NCBI GenBank assembly: GCA_011772495.1
Contig: WVZL01000007.1
Span: forward strand, 101,464-165,463
Direction of reading: 5' to 3'
Source of the DNA: Candidatus Aminicenantota bacterium
GTDB lineage: Bacteria; Acidobacteriota; Aminicenantia; Aminicenantales; Aminicenantaceae
Length of the DNA: 64,000 nt
Shown here: piece by piece, positions 27,911-35,569 of the stretch
Layout of the letters: each line of letters opens with the position of its first letter
Numbering within the stretch: the first letter of the stretch is position 1
Translations under genes and position numbers: made by a program
Notes under the pieces: generated by a model
Databases searched by the model: none
Seen by the model: the letters and a program-made list of their open reading frames with translations, nothing else
Told to the model about the DNA's origin: nothing

Positions 27911-28330
27911 GGGTATGAATTCATACTGAAATAGAGAAGCGGACACTATTTTCAGCGTAGGCCAGTCGAATTGTTATATTTACAATGTTGACACGCTTTT
28001 CTTTAAGAATTTGCATCTTTATTCAAGATATGGTAATAATTGAACAAAATGAGTTTTAAATTCTTCTAACTCAGCACAATAGACCTCCTTTCTGTTGAGA
28101 TTTATTCGTGCTGTCTTATTTTTATGTTAAGGAACACAATCATGCTCCAGATAATAAAAATAGAAGATAAGAGTGTTTTTGATAGGAAAGAATACAGAAT
28201 TCCATGAATTCCGCAAACGAGCAAGATAAACAAGGTAACACGGAATGGAAAAGAGATTGAAGGAAAGCGAGAATGCAAGATTGAATTGCGGAGAATACTT
28301 TTCTTCAGGAAGAGAAAGAGACGGAAAAAG
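27911..28330. other. Gap of about 420 bp inside unit 1
   Basis: This AT-rich stretch lies between the conserved left end and the epimerase gene. I see no gene, RNA or hairpin that I can support in it. Confidence 0.5.
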
Positions 28331-29227
28331 TTGAAAATTGTTATAACTGGTGGAAGTGGAAAATTGGCCGAATACCTCGCTCCTACACTTGCTAAGGAGC
28401 ATGCAATCCTACTCTATGATAAACAGCAACCACAGCACGATAAGTTCTCATGGGTGCAGGGCCAAATCACAAACAGGGCCAAACTCAGTGAGGCGTTCCG
28501 AGGCGCAGATACGGTGATACATCTGGCGGCTCTGCGGTCCCGTTATAACTATCTCCCGATGAAAGTCATGGAAACAAACGCTTTAGGAACTTTCTGTGTG
28601 CTTGAAGCAGCCTGTCGCGAAGGAGTGAAGAAGTTGTTATTCTCCAGTAGCGACGCGGTTCTTGGATTAGCCCAGAGCACTAATGAGTTAGCGCCCGATT
28701 ATTTACCGATAGACGAGAAACATCCCTTAAAACCGCAAGATCCTTACGGAATCAGCAAAATGCTCGGAGAGGAAATGTGCTGCTGCTATGCGGAAGGACG
28801 CGATATTGACATCATGGCCCTGCGATTTTCTAACATTTTCTGTCCTGGGGATGAGCAAATTTACTTGACCGACACCAAAGATCCGTCAGTGCGGCATAAA
28901 TCACTTTGGGCTTGGATTCACGTAAAAGATGCAGTCCACGCCATTTTATGCGCCCTGGTGTCAGGCCCGCAAGGATACGATGTATTCCACATTGCGGCTG
29001 AAGATGTCTGTGTGTTAAGCATGAATGTCCCGAAGCTGGTGGCTACTTACTTTCCTAAGACTCTACTCAGAAAATCTCTTTCTAGTAAAGAAAGTCTTAT
29101 CGATTGTAGTAAGGCCAAGGATAGGCTGGATTTCCAGCCACGTATGAGATTCGACGAAACCATGGCTATGGGAAGGTCAGAGCTTTCCAGTAAAAACCAT
29201 CGGGCGATTAAGGCTATGAAATCATAG
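28331..29227 (+). CDS. NAD-dependent epimerase/dehydratase (extended SDR)
   Basis: The start is probably TTG 28331, which gives MKIVITGGSGKLAEYL, a Rossmann start with the GxxGxxA NAD loop; an upstream TTG at 28286 would add 15 basic residues before it. YGISKMLGE (about residue 141) is the catalytic YxxxK. A Ser in LLFSSSDAV completes the triad. Family role: modifies nucleotide-sugars or related molecules through a keto intermediate; the substrate cannot be told. It sits 16 bp before an ATP-grasp ligase gene, so they are likely a two-gene unit. Both lie between two tRNA-Ala fragments, consistent with cargo of an integrated element. Confidence 0.85.
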   Translation: MKIVITGGSGKLAEYLAPTLAKEHAILLYDKQQPQHDKFSWVQGQITNRAKLSEAFRGADTVIHLAALRSRYNYLPMKVMETNALGTFCVLEAACREGVKKLLFSSSDAVLGLAQSTNELAPDYLPIDEKHPLKPQDPYGISKMLGEEMCCCYAEGRDIDIMALRFSNIFCPGDEQIYLTDTKDPSVRHKSLWAWIHVKDAVHAILCALVSGPQGYDVFHIAAEDVCVLSMNVPKLVATYFPKTLLRKSLSSKESLIDCSKAKDRLDFQPRMRFDETMAMGRSELSSKNHRAIKAMKS

Positions 29228-29243
29228 AGTTAACTCGATAATT

Positions 29244-30215
29244 ATGAAGATTGCAATAATTTATCATCCAGGCCGAATGCGGGCGACCGAAAATAAAATA
29301 CACGGATCACACCGCAAAATCCTGTACCCCACTCTTACTCGGGTGCGCAAGGCATTCTTGCGTGCGCATCATAAGGTTTTAACCATTGACGGACGCGGCA
29401 ACCTATTTGCGAAGCTCAAGAGAACCAAGCCTGATATCGTGTTCAACTGGTACTCAATGCCAGGCATAGCCCAGGCGTATGTCCCGGCGCTCTTGGAGAA
29501 GATAGATATGCCTTATACTGGCTGCAGTGCTCTATGCCATGCTCTGGCCATGCATAAGGGGCTGGCGAGTAAAGTCCTTCGATACGACAAATTGCCTGTG
29601 CCACCATTCACTTTGGTCAGTCGAAAGCAACGGGAGCCCTCTCGACGGGTAGAATTCCCAGTTCTGGTTAAGCCCTGCTCTTTAGGGGCGAGTGAAGGAG
29701 TGTCGGAAGAGTCTTTCGTCGAATCGGCCGAAGAGCTACCTGGGGCGATAGATGCTGCTCTTGCAGTAGACAAGGAAGCGGTCGTAACAAAGTATATCTC
29801 TGGGCGCGAACTGACCGTCGGTATTATCGGCAACAGGAAATTACAAATTCTGCCAATCCTGGAGAAGCAATTCGACATTTCCTCAGGCGCTCCACGAATC
29901 TTTACCGAAAGGATGAAGAAGAAATCTGCCCATTGGCACTACAACGTGACAGTTCCTAATCTGAAAGCAGATGAGGAGGCGGCCGTGAACAAGATAACGA
30001 CAAGAGCATACCGTTCGATGAGGTGTAACGATTATGCGCGAGTGGACATTCGTCTGGATAAACAAAAGACTCCCTGGGTCCTCGAAGTGAACACCCTCCC
30101 GGGAATTTATCCGAAATTCAGCCCCATGGCTAGGATGGCCAATGAAATGGGCAAGACAGCCGAGTATCTGGCTTTGCGGATCCTTGAAGAGGCCATGGAG
30201 AGGCATGGTTTATGA
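29244..30215 (+). CDS. ATP-grasp ligase, D-Ala-D-Ala ligase-like
   Basis: The 323-residue protein has the D-Ala-D-Ala ligase layout. An N-terminal domain contains YTGCSALCHALAMHKGLASK (about residues 91-110), the segment where Ddl enzymes have 'YTGSG..ASALSMDK'. The ATP-grasp core contains FPVLVKPCSLGASEGV (about 138-153), VVTKYISGRELTVGIIG, and the metal site EVNTLPGIYP (about 279-288). Family role: joins a carboxylate to an amine using ATP. Ordinary ddl lies in cell-wall clusters; here the neighbour is an SDR epimerase on a tRNA-linked island, so a role in a modified peptide or surface metabolite is possible. No ribosome binding site is obvious. Substrate unknown. Confidence 0.85.
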   Translation: MKIAIIYHPGRMRATENKIHGSHRKILYPTLTRVRKAFLRAHHKVLTIDGRGNLFAKLKRTKPDIVFNWYSMPGIAQAYVPALLEKIDMPYTGCSALCHALAMHKGLASKVLRYDKLPVPPFTLVSRKQREPSRRVEFPVLVKPCSLGASEGVSEESFVESAEELPGAIDAALAVDKEAVVTKYISGRELTVGIIGNRKLQILPILEKQFDISSGAPRIFTERMKKKSAHWHYNVTVPNLKADEEAAVNKITTRAYRSMRCNDYARVDIRLDKQKTPWVLEVNTLPGIYPKFSPMARMANEMGKTAEYLALRILEEAMERHGL

Positions 30216-30338
30216 GCGTCAGGCCTTTGTGAGTGAGTATAAGGATGTCGTATTTAAGCATAATTTATCGGAGAGATCATAGCATTCGTAAATAAATCAC
30301 TCCTTGGTGTGTAAGTCTTTGGTTTTGTGGGAAATAAG

Positions 30339-30488
30339 GTGATAAAGACTGTCGTTATTCTTGCAATGCCCCGCAGCGGTTCCTCTCTTCTGGCAGGTAT
30401 TCTTCATCGTTTAGGTGTCTAGATGGGTAAAGAAGAAGATTTGAATGTGGGGAAGCATTTAATCAGGTATGGTTGTTATGAAAATTAA
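30339..30488 (+). pseudogene. Sulfotransferase N-terminal fragment
   Basis: From GTG 30339 the frame reads VIKTVVILAMPRSGSSLLAG, then ILHRLGV, a stop, and MGKEEDLNVGKH before another stop at 30486. MPRSGSSLLAGILHRLGV is the 5'-phosphosulfate-binding start of PAPS-dependent sulfotransferases; the following MG(x)EED is also typical. Only about 45 residues remain out of about 250 or more, with an internal TAG, so this is a decayed remnant. It lies 123 bp after the ATP-grasp gene and may have been part of the same pathway. Confidence 0.75.
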
Positions 30489-30531
30489 TCTTTTATAGCT
30501 TTTAATGAGAACATTCTTTTCCACAGTGAAT

Positions 30532-30645
30532 AGGGTCGGTCCAATCTAATTGATTTATTTTTAACAATTTAGGGTTAACTTTGCTGCCTTTTTAGGTCTT
30601 AAAGCAGTGATTTTAGAGTCGAAATCATTGGTATAAGACAAATGA
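30532..30645. repeat. MITE-like repeat, copy 3 (right end missing)
   Basis: It begins with agggtcggtcc, a diverged left end. The interior (ttaggtcttaaagcagtgatt, read in parts) matches the copies at 21563 and 45112. It stops where recombinase-tail sequence begins, so the right half is lost. Confidence 0.55.
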
Positions 30646-30654
30646 GATTAAGTG

Positions 30655-30690
30655 AGAAAGTAGAAAAAAGACTCAAAAAGTGATAAATTT
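30655..30690 (+). pseudogene. Remnant of a tyrosine recombinase 3' end
   Basis: The stretch tagaaaaaagactcaaaaag plus tgataaatt matches the 3' end of the recombinase remnant at about 33200 (ggaaaaaagactgaaaaagt then gttaaatt) with few differences. It lies just upstream of tRNA fragment 2, exactly as the other remnant lies upstream of the complete tRNA. Confidence 0.55.
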
Positions 30691-30718
30691 TTAGGTTCAT
30701 TCATAATTGATTTCTGGT

Positions 30719-30756
30719 GGGCGGTTAGCTCAGCTGGGAGAGCGCAGCGTTCGCAA
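30719..30756 (+). repeat. tRNA-Ala 5'-half fragment 2 (att-like)
   Basis: The 38 bases match the 5' half of the tRNA-Ala gene at 33300 with one difference in the D-loop (C for T). Beyond the anticodon loop the match ends. It is in the same orientation as the other two copies and lies 2987 bp after the first. Confidence 0.85.
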
Positions 30757-30767
30757 GAAGATAAACT

Positions 30768-30897
30768 CCCTGATGCATAGCACCTTCACTTTAAGAAAAA
30801 TATCAATATTATTAGCGATTTACCTTTGATCTTCTTTTCAGTTCCTTTGCCATATTTTCAGGTATTTTCAATCACTTTTGTCACATATTGGGCAGAT
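30768..30897. repeat. Conserved left end of integrative unit 2
   Basis: This is the counterpart of 27781-27910: it starts at the same distance behind the tRNA fragment with ccctgatgc and ends in attgggca. Conserved blocks include aatatcaatatta, ttaccttt and the gtcaca motif. Confidence 0.7.
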
Positions 30898-30979
30898 GGG
30901 GAGACGTGGCAACTTTCCTGCCTTGGCAAGAATCATCTCATTTCTATGAACTAACAGGAGTATTTGATGAAAGGAAGGT

Positions 30980-31016
30980 TGGCAGCGGGATTTGGATTTA
31001 AACCACCGACCTCCTG
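30980..31016 (-). repeat. Possible tRNA 3'-half remnant
   Basis: Read on the minus strand: caggaggtcggtggtttaaa, then tccaaatcccgctgcca. The order of a variable loop (aggtc), a T-arm (ggtgg, tttaaat) and a CCA end looks like the 3' half of a tRNA, but the T-stem is broken (ccaaa instead of ccacc) and no 5' half is present. Species of tRNA not assignable. Confidence 0.3.
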
Positions 31017-31230
31017 ATTATATGCCTTTTGTATTTCGATCCGCTTAGAAATTCTAACTTGCTGATTTTAAATAAAATTAGTTTCAAAATAGAGAAATGT
31101 TGGGATATATCTTTAAAAATAAGTCTAGGTTATATGGACGGTCAATCAGTAAACGAGTCTCGGTTTATTTTAGTTTAGGATGGAAGGAATGGTCTTGAAT
31201 AAACCATCCACAGTGAACAGAAAAGAAAAT

Positions 31231-31267
31231 CGTCGGGTTGAACCTTTGGAAATGATTCAACCCGACG
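31231..31267 (-). terminator. Rho-independent terminator
   Basis: A 12-bp perfect stem (cgtcgggttgaa / ttcaacccgacg) with a 13-base loop lies 14 bp after the stop of the minus-strand beta-barrel gene. On that strand it is followed by a T-rich run (attttcttttctgtt). Confidence 0.85.
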
Positions 31268-31281
31268 AGTGAAATTTAATG

Positions 31282-32028
31282 TTAGAACCTTATAACAGCA
31301 TGTGCGAGCACGGGAAAAGTCCAGCGATCTCCCACATCATTAAGGTTCTCTAAGCCTGTTCCGGCAAGACCTTCAATCTGGCTGGGTTTTGCTTGGTAAT
31401 GTATACCGCCCTCAACACCGAGTGCTAGATTCGAATTCATATCAATCCGGAAACCAGCATTGCCACCAAAAGCGATGACAGTTGAGCTGTCATAAAAATT
31501 CACATCCTCTAAGACAACTGCTGCAGCGGGTACGCTCAATCTCGCATTGATAGCATCGATGAATTTTACTCCCCCAGTGACAGAAGCGTAAGGCTTGAAA
31601 ACTGAATCGACTATGAAGAAATGGCGATAACCCAGTTCAAAACCAAACTCCTGATAATCATCAAAGAGAGCAAAGAGTGGGAGCCCAGCAACATCTCCTA
31701 CCTGCAATTCCTCAGCGCTGGTCTTGGCATAAGTGAAAATGCCTAAAATCTCTCCCCATTTCCATATGCCATAGCCGAGGGAAACCTGCAAATTTGGAGC
31801 TGTCTGATAGACATCACCGAAACTTTTTGCCTGAACCGTAGTGGGAAGACCCAAAACAATTCCAGTGCCGGCATCGTGTACGTCGCCGCTGATTTCAGCA
31901 TCGATGCCGCCGTACACTGCTAATGACCATTTGCCCTTTATCTGCATGTTATCAGGCTGAGCATGAACGAATGCAGGAAGACAAATGAACAGAGTCGCAA
32001 TAGCCATAGTGGCAACTGCTTTTTTCAT
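31282..32028 (-). CDS. Outer-membrane beta-barrel protein
   Basis: ATG 32028 follows aggagg and gives MKKAVATMAIATLFICLPAF, a signal peptide ending at VHAQ. The mature protein (about 225 residues) has regular amphipathic strands (LQVSLGYGIWKWGEILGIF, FGFELGYRHFFIVDSVFKPY, FGGNAGFRIDMNSNLALGVEGGIHY read in parts) and ends with AHAVIRF, a good beta-signal. This resembles the OmpA/OmpW-type eight-stranded barrel group; a specific family is not assignable. A strong terminator follows. It lies inside tRNA-flanked unit 2 and may be element cargo. Confidence 0.75.
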   Translation of the reverse strand: MKKAVATMAIATLFICLPAFVHAQPDNMQIKGKWSLAVYGGIDAEISGDVHDAGTGIVLGLPTTVQAKSFGDVYQTAPNLQVSLGYGIWKWGEILGIFTYAKTSAEELQVGDVAGLPLFALFDDYQEFGFELGYRHFFIVDSVFKPYASVTGGVKFIDAINARLSVPAAAVVLEDVNFYDSSTVIAFGGNAGFRIDMNSNLALGVEGGIHYQAKPSQIEGLAGTGLENLNDVGDRWTFPVLAHAVIRF

Positions 32029-32306
32029 TGCTAACCTCCTTTTTTTTGCGAATTGGTGCTTTTTGGAAATAATTTGGCCAAATATCTCATGAGCACTTTT
32101 CGCTATAATCATTTTTCAATTTTAAAATATTATAATAATTGGAAAATAAAGTCAAGTAATTTTATAGATTTTATAGGAATTATATTTTTAATTGTTTATC
32201 TTTTGATTTTGCTAACATAGTAATACGCAATAATTCTGGTCTTGAGTCTATGAATGCTGGACTGTGATTTGTTCGTCGCTGCTTTCAACAAACAAAGAAA
32301 ATCGAT

Positions 32307-32924
32307 TTGTTTTTTGGGATTCTTCTTTCGATTCTTTCTTCCCAATTTTTATGGTATTATTCATTTTCTCCAAAAGAGGATAGACAAGTGCATCTTCATA
32401 AACGGATCATGCTGGGAATAAATGTTCTTGGTGGCACGGCTGTAATTTCCAGCTATGTTTATGGATTTCTTACCAATCCAACCGATAGCGGAAGTTTATG
32501 GGGTGGAATTCCAGATTCCATGAAACCTTTCTATGTAACATCGATGTTTATGGCGGCTGCAGGATATTTCCTCTATTCCTATTTCCTACTTTTCCGCGCT
32601 AATCCTAATGTCATCAGAGTTGCTCGGTGGTTCGGATTTAGCATATTTAACATGATATACGTACTCATCCTTTTTCCCTCCGCCCTCTGGATGCCTCTGA
32701 CCTTTAAGATGATCGCCGCCCCCAACCCTCTCCTATCGATTGCCATCCGCTTAATCCTTTGGTGTATTGGGTTGTTTTCACTGATACTCGTCATTGCTCT
32801 TCTGTGTCTCCGCCCACGAAAGCCAGCCATTGCTTACTGGCTCGCCGTGGTTGGAAGCATAGTCTTTTTCGTTCAAACTGGAATTCTGGATGCGATAATA
32901 TGGGTCATTCATTTTCCTGCTTGA
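32307..32924 (+). CDS. Multi-pass membrane protein, unknown
   Basis: The frame is open from a stop at 32265; the only early start is TTG 32307, with no clear ribosome binding site, so the start is uncertain. The protein (about 205 residues) has six hydrophobic helices (about 2-18, 31-55, 69-93, 106-128, 139-164, 172-195). I recognise no family. It lies in unit 2 between the beta-barrel gene and the recombinase remnant. A decayed or shortened N-terminus is possible. Confidence 0.55.
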   Translation: MFFGILLSILSSQFLWYYSFSPKEDRQVHLHKRIMLGINVLGGTAVISSYVYGFLTNPTDSGSLWGGIPDSMKPFYVTSMFMAAAGYFLYSYFLLFRANPNVIRVARWFGFSIFNMIYVLILFPSALWMPLTFKMIAAPNPLLSIAIRLILWCIGLFSLILVIALLCLRPRKPAIAYWLAVVGSIVFFVQTGILDAIIWVIHFPA

Positions 32925-32986
32925 TGCGAAATTTTAAGACAGACATTTCGAACATTTTAACATGAAGATAGCTGCCAGCAATCTAA

Positions 32987-33298
32987 AAAACAGGAATGAG
33001 AAAAAGAGAAATCGCCAATCTCAAAAGGGACCATGATTTGCACCATACTTATGCTTCAAGATTCGTTAGGACAAGAATGGACCTCACAATGGTTAGGGAT
33101 TTATTGGGACATCATTCAGTTAAAACCACAGAGCAATGTACACCTTCGAATCAAGAGCAGAAGAGAAAAGCAGTTGAGCTTTTAAGCAGTGAAAGCGATG
33201 GAAAAAAGACTGAAAAAGTGTTAAATTGGTCACTTGTTGGTCACACGGAAGAAAAAGGTAAAATCGAAAATCCTTTAATTCCTTTATTATCAACACGG
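32987..33298 (+). pseudogene. Tyrosine recombinase (integrase) remnant
   Basis: TGMRKREIANLK matches box I of phage-type integrases (TGMRxxEI). It is followed almost directly by HDLHHTYASRFV, the box II segment, so about 60-70 residues between the boxes are deleted. The box II Arg (normally HDLRHT) is His, and the usual Tyr near KTTERYTH is replaced in KTTEQCTPSN. VRDLLGHHSVKTTE is typical. The open frame continues into the tRNA gene. The enzyme is dead, but its position immediately 5' of tRNA-Ala shows how the region was built. Confidence 0.85.
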
Positions 33299-33299
33299 T

Positions 33300-33372
33300 G
33301 GGCGGTTAGCTCAGTTGGGAGAGCGCAGCGTTCGCAACGCTGAGGTCGGGGGTTCAAATCCCCTACCGTCCA
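33300..33372 (+). tRNA. tRNA-Ala (anticodon CGC)
   Basis: All arms fold: acceptor GGGCGGT/ACCGTCC with one G-T pair, D-arm GCTC/GAGC, anticodon stem CAGCG/CGCTG with loop TTCGCAA (anticodon CGC), a 5-base variable loop and T-arm GGGGG/CCCCT with TTCAAAT loop (one G-T pair). The discriminator base is A and CCA is not encoded. It is the only complete copy of three; the 5' half is shared with the fragments at 27732 and 30719. Confidence 0.95.
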
Positions 33373-33397
33373 CTTTCAGGAATGATTTGAGATAACA

Positions 33398-34111
33398 ATG
33401 AGCAGTGAATTATTGGTATTGATAGGAACAGCAGCCACTCTGGGTCTGGTGCATACTGTGCTTGGGCCTGATCATTACCTTCCCTTCATTGTGATCAGCC
33501 GGGCTCGGAGATGGCCTTTACCCAAGACTCTGTCTATATCTTTTCTCTGCGGACTCGGTCATGTGTTGAGTTCGGTGGCACTGGGCCTGGTCGGAATTGC
33601 CTTGGGAATTGCTGTCTCCCGACTGGAAGGAGTCGAGTCGTTTCGAGGGGGAGCAGCAGCCTGGCTGCTTATCGGCTTCGGCTTTGCCTACTTTATCTGG
33701 GGGATACACCGAGCCATAAGAAACAAGCCTCACAGTCATGTCCACCTCCATCATGATGGGGAGGAGCACGATCATGTTCATACTCATGAAGCATCCCATT
33801 CCCATATCCATAACCAGAAAAAAAAGGCAAGCCTCACTCCCTGGATCCTCTTTATCATCTTTGTTTTCGGACCCTGCGAGCCTCTTATTCCTCTGGTCAT
33901 GTATCCGGCCATGAAGCACAACATCTCTGGTGTTATTTTGGTCGCTTCTGCCTTTGGTCTAGCGACAATATTAACCATGCTCATTATTATTGCAGTTTCT
34001 TCCTGGGGGGCAAGTTTTATTAGGTTAGGCCGCTTAGAAAGATATGTCCACGCTATTGCCGGAGCCATGATCTTCATCTCAGGCCTGAGCGTCCAATTCC
34101 TCGGGCTTTGA
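33398..34111 (+). CDS. NicO/UreH-type metal transporter
   Basis: The 237-residue protein has six hydrophobic segments and the motif LGPDHYLPFIV (about residues 22-32), where NicO/HupE/UreH-type transporters have HxxxxDH-like residues, then GLGHVLSSVALG. A cytoplasmic loop rich in histidine (HSHVHLHHDGEEHDHVHTH, about 112-130) is typical of nickel or cobalt transporters in this group. Family role: nickel/cobalt efflux or uptake, or an assembly role near urease and hydrogenase; none of those genes is in the window. It starts 25 bp after the tRNA, and the next gene follows 15 bp after its stop. Confidence 0.8.
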   Translation: MSSELLVLIGTAATLGLVHTVLGPDHYLPFIVISRARRWPLPKTLSISFLCGLGHVLSSVALGLVGIALGIAVSRLEGVESFRGGAAAWLLIGFGFAYFIWGIHRAIRNKPHSHVHLHHDGEEHDHVHTHEASHSHIHNQKKKASLTPWILFIIFVFGPCEPLIPLVMYPAMKHNISGVILVASAFGLATILTMLIIIAVSSWGASFIRLGRLERYVHAIAGAMIFISGLSVQFLGL

Positions 34112-34126
34112 GAGACAGAGCATTCC

Positions 34127-34609
34127 ATGAAGTTTATCGTCGACTGCATGCTCGGGAAGCTGGCCAAATGGCTGAAGATCCTCGGATTTGACACCATCTA
34201 TTTCAGCAAAATCGAAGATGCAGAACTTTTGGAGTTGGCGCGCAAAGAGAAGAGAATCCTTTTAACCAGAGATAATGAATTGATCGAGAAATCTCGAGAC
34301 ATTGAATCTTTCTTCGTAACGAGCGAGGAATGGAACACTCAATTGGAACAAGTGCTAGACGAGTTCGATCTCTGGAAAAAAGTCAGCCCTTATTCTCGAT
34401 GTATCGAGTGCAATGTTGAACTTCGAGATTTATCAAAAAAGGATGTTAAAAATCTAGTGGCCCCGTTTGTGTATGAACAGGCCAGTGCCTTCGCTCTTTG
34501 CCCTCAATGTGAGCGTGTTTACTGGAAAGGAACTCATCACCAGGATATGGAATTCAAGATTGAAGAGATATTGGGTAAAAGAAAGAAAAAAAAGAAAAAA
34601 ACTTCCTGA
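34127..34609 (+). CDS. Mut7-C RNase domain protein
   Basis: The 160-residue protein starts MKFIVDCMLGKLAKWLKILG, the hallmark of Mut7-C (a PIN-like RNase domain), with further acidic residues in LLTRDNEL. A zinc ribbon follows (CIECNVEL ... CPQCERVYWKG, about residues 89-130), and the protein ends in a lysine-rich tail. Members are predicted RNases of unknown target. It lies 15 bp after the metal transporter gene, so the two are likely co-transcribed. Confidence 0.88.
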   Translation: MKFIVDCMLGKLAKWLKILGFDTIYFSKIEDAELLELARKEKRILLTRDNELIEKSRDIESFFVTSEEWNTQLEQVLDEFDLWKKVSPYSRCIECNVELRDLSKKDVKNLVAPFVYEQASAFALCPQCERVYWKGTHHQDMEFKIEEILGKRKKKKKKTS

Positions 34610-34705
34610 AGGCTACATTTCCTCCCAAGAATTTCATCTGTTAAGAAATCTCAATATTCCACCTTTTAAAGACATTCATAGTTTAGCTACCGAAATGTTG
34701 AAAGT

Positions 34706-34719
34706 TAAGACCTGACCCC
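34706..34719. repeat. Short repeat, single arm (taagacctgacccc)
   Basis: This is the right arm of the short repeat found as an inverted pair at 18280. I find no left arm between it and the gene upstream. Confidence 0.5.
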
Positions 34720-34804
34720 GATATTTTTCGTTGATTTCTCTTCGAGGCTCGATTAAAATGGAGCTTAATTTGATTTCCCTTCCTTAAGGACAAGAGGTGA
34801 AAAG

Positions 34805-35479
34805 ATGAGTATCATTAGCAAATTATTCGGAAAATCTCCGTTTGAACCTCTATACCAGCATATGTTGAAGGTGAAAGAATGTGTGGATTTAGTCGAACCG
34901 CTTATGGAAGCCTTCCTTGAAGGAAAACAGGACAAAGTAAAGTCTATTGCCAAAAAGATTTTCAAAGCAGAACATGACGCCGATTTGGTTAAAAAAGAGA
35001 TCAGAGGCCATTTGCCCAAAAGCATATTCTTGCCTGTATCAAGAGGTGATATTCTCCGCTTTCTGAAAGAACAGGACAACATCGCCGATTCCGCTGAAGA
35101 CTTGGCTGCCTTGCTTATTCTCAGAAAGATGCCCGTACCAGAAGAACTCAAAGCTGACTTGAAAGATTTTGTCAAGAAGGTACTCGAGACTTATGAAATG
35201 ACCATGACTATCTCGAGTGAGATCAAAATCCTGGCTGAGACCTCATTCGGCGGTGCCGAAGCCCATAAAGTGATGGACATGATCGAGCAGCTGAAAGAGG
35301 AGGAATTCGAGGCGGACAAGGCCCAGATGAGAGCGGCCAAGAAAATGTTTTCCCTCGAGAAGAAGTTGGACCCTGTTTCGGTCATGATGTGGACGCATAT
35401 TTTCCAGGAACTGGGCACTCTAGCTAACCATGCTGAGAATGCTGGAGACCAGATGAGATTGATGCTCCACGATTCCTGA
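34805..35479 (+). CDS. DUF47 (PhoU-like) phosphate transport regulator
   Basis: The 224-residue, mainly helical protein matches the DUF47/TIGR00153 group: short N-terminus MSIISKLFGKSPFEPLYQHM, then EHDADLVKKEI and RGDILRFLKEQDNIADSAEDL, a metal-binding type helix. DUF47 proteins are PhoU-like and are usually encoded next to PiT transporters, which they are thought to regulate. That is so here: the PiT gene follows after 90 bp. A ribosome binding site (agaggtg) precedes the ATG. Confidence 0.9.
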   Translation: MSIISKLFGKSPFEPLYQHMLKVKECVDLVEPLMEAFLEGKQDKVKSIAKKIFKAEHDADLVKKEIRGHLPKSIFLPVSRGDILRFLKEQDNIADSAEDLAALLILRKMPVPEELKADLKDFVKKVLETYEMTMTISSEIKILAETSFGGAEAHKVMDMIEQLKEEEFEADKAQMRAAKKMFSLEKKLDPVSVMMWTHIFQELGTLANHAENAGDQMRLMLHDS

Positions 35480-35569
35480 GTCAGGACAGCTTAGACTTCT
35501 TTTTTTATTTTATCTTTATCAAGAGAATAGAGAAAAGTATGGATTTGCATGTGAAACGGGTAGATTTGC

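Noticed and set aside
28127..28402. A 91-codon minus-strand frame before the epimerase
   Set aside because: It overlaps the start of a well-supported gene, has no ribosome binding site and shows no family.
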